In this document: piece by piece, positions 42,106 to 42,184 of the stretch | How the letters are laid out: each line of letters starts with the position of its first letter | How positions within the stretch are numbered: the stretch's first letter is position 1 | DNA from: Embleya sp040605455 | GTDB taxonomy: Bacteria; Actinomycetota; Actinomycetes; Streptomycetales; Streptomycetaceae | Length of the DNA: 42,184 bases | Direction of reading: 5' to 3' | Assembly: GCF_040605455.1 (NCBI RefSeq) | Contig: NZ_JBEXCV010000070.1 | Coordinates: forward strand, 1-42,184 | Notes under the pieces: generated by a model | What the model saw: only the letters and a program-made list of their open reading frames with translations | The model's database searches: none | What the model was told of the DNA's origin: nothing | Program-made: the position numbers and the translations under genes

Positions 42106-42184
42106 ACGCACGCGGGCCAAGCGCGCTGTAGGACCGGGGGCGCGGTGTCCACAGGCCGCCGGGGCCTTGGCCGGGCGTGGGAGC
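42106..42184. other. Right edge without gene
   Basis: No feature recognised in the last 79 bases. Confidence 0.4.

Overview
The window is very GC-rich actinomycete DNA. GC3-biased codons, frequent GTG starts, GGAGG-type ribosome sites, a polyphosphate glucokinase, a DUF5925 ATPase, a zinc-free L33, a LytR-CpsA-Psr protein and a divergent galTEK/DeoR pair point to Streptomyces or a close relative (Streptomycetaceae such as Embleya or Yinghuangia; genus is inference). Most genes are chromosomal housekeeping or accessory genes. No phage, IS element, integron or CRISPR array was seen.

Layout. 0.3-6.4 kb: ACT-domain protein, LCP ligase behind a possible sigma-E promoter, a beta-helix protein fused to a CbxX/SpoVK-type AAA+ ATPase, and ppgK. 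6.4-8.1 kb: wreckage of an amidohydrolase and an exonuclease, an SDR, and a lone XRE regulator with a perfect palindrome upstream. 8.1-16.4 kb: membrane phosphoesterase, type-B esterase coupled to a stand-alone type ISP specificity-domain protein, Uma2 nuclease, a kinase/amidohydrolase chimera, a secreted anchored protein, and a TetR/EstB-like pair with an operator. 17.1-22.2 kb: orphan LivG-like ABC ATPase between two small ORFs, MazG-like pyrophosphohydrolase, xthA, DUF5925 ATPase, GntR regulator.

22.4-27.06 kb holds the most interesting locus: a Crp/Fnr regulator followed by three tightly packed genes and a strong terminator. The first of the three is a class III nucleotidyl-cyclase-like protein that ends in a Gly/Asn-rich motif. 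The second is a P-loop NTPase with alpha-helical C-terminal repeats, and it carries a matching copy of that motif near its N-terminus. The third is a band-7-like protein. This resembles amyloid-signalling (BASS-type) effector/NTPase pairs and may be an undescribed cyclic-nucleotide or conflict system.

27-38.4 kb: iteron-like repeats, rpmG (Cys-free L33), Mut7-C protein, a truncated SCO6745-family gene, pirin, a small secreted peptide next to a TrmB/LuxR-type regulator and a conserved small protein, galTEK (4-nt overlaps) divergent from a DeoR regulator across a shared inverted operator, a small membrane protein, tRNA-Arg(TCT) and a Gfo/Idh/MocA oxidoreductase. 38.4-42.1 kb: two dynamin-like/YfjP-like GTPases separated by a 60-bp-unit minisatellite. 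The minisatellite holds an open frame that overlaps both GTPases by GTGA. A perfect 50-bp palindrome follows as terminator.

All function calls come from reading motifs by eye. No database search was possible.
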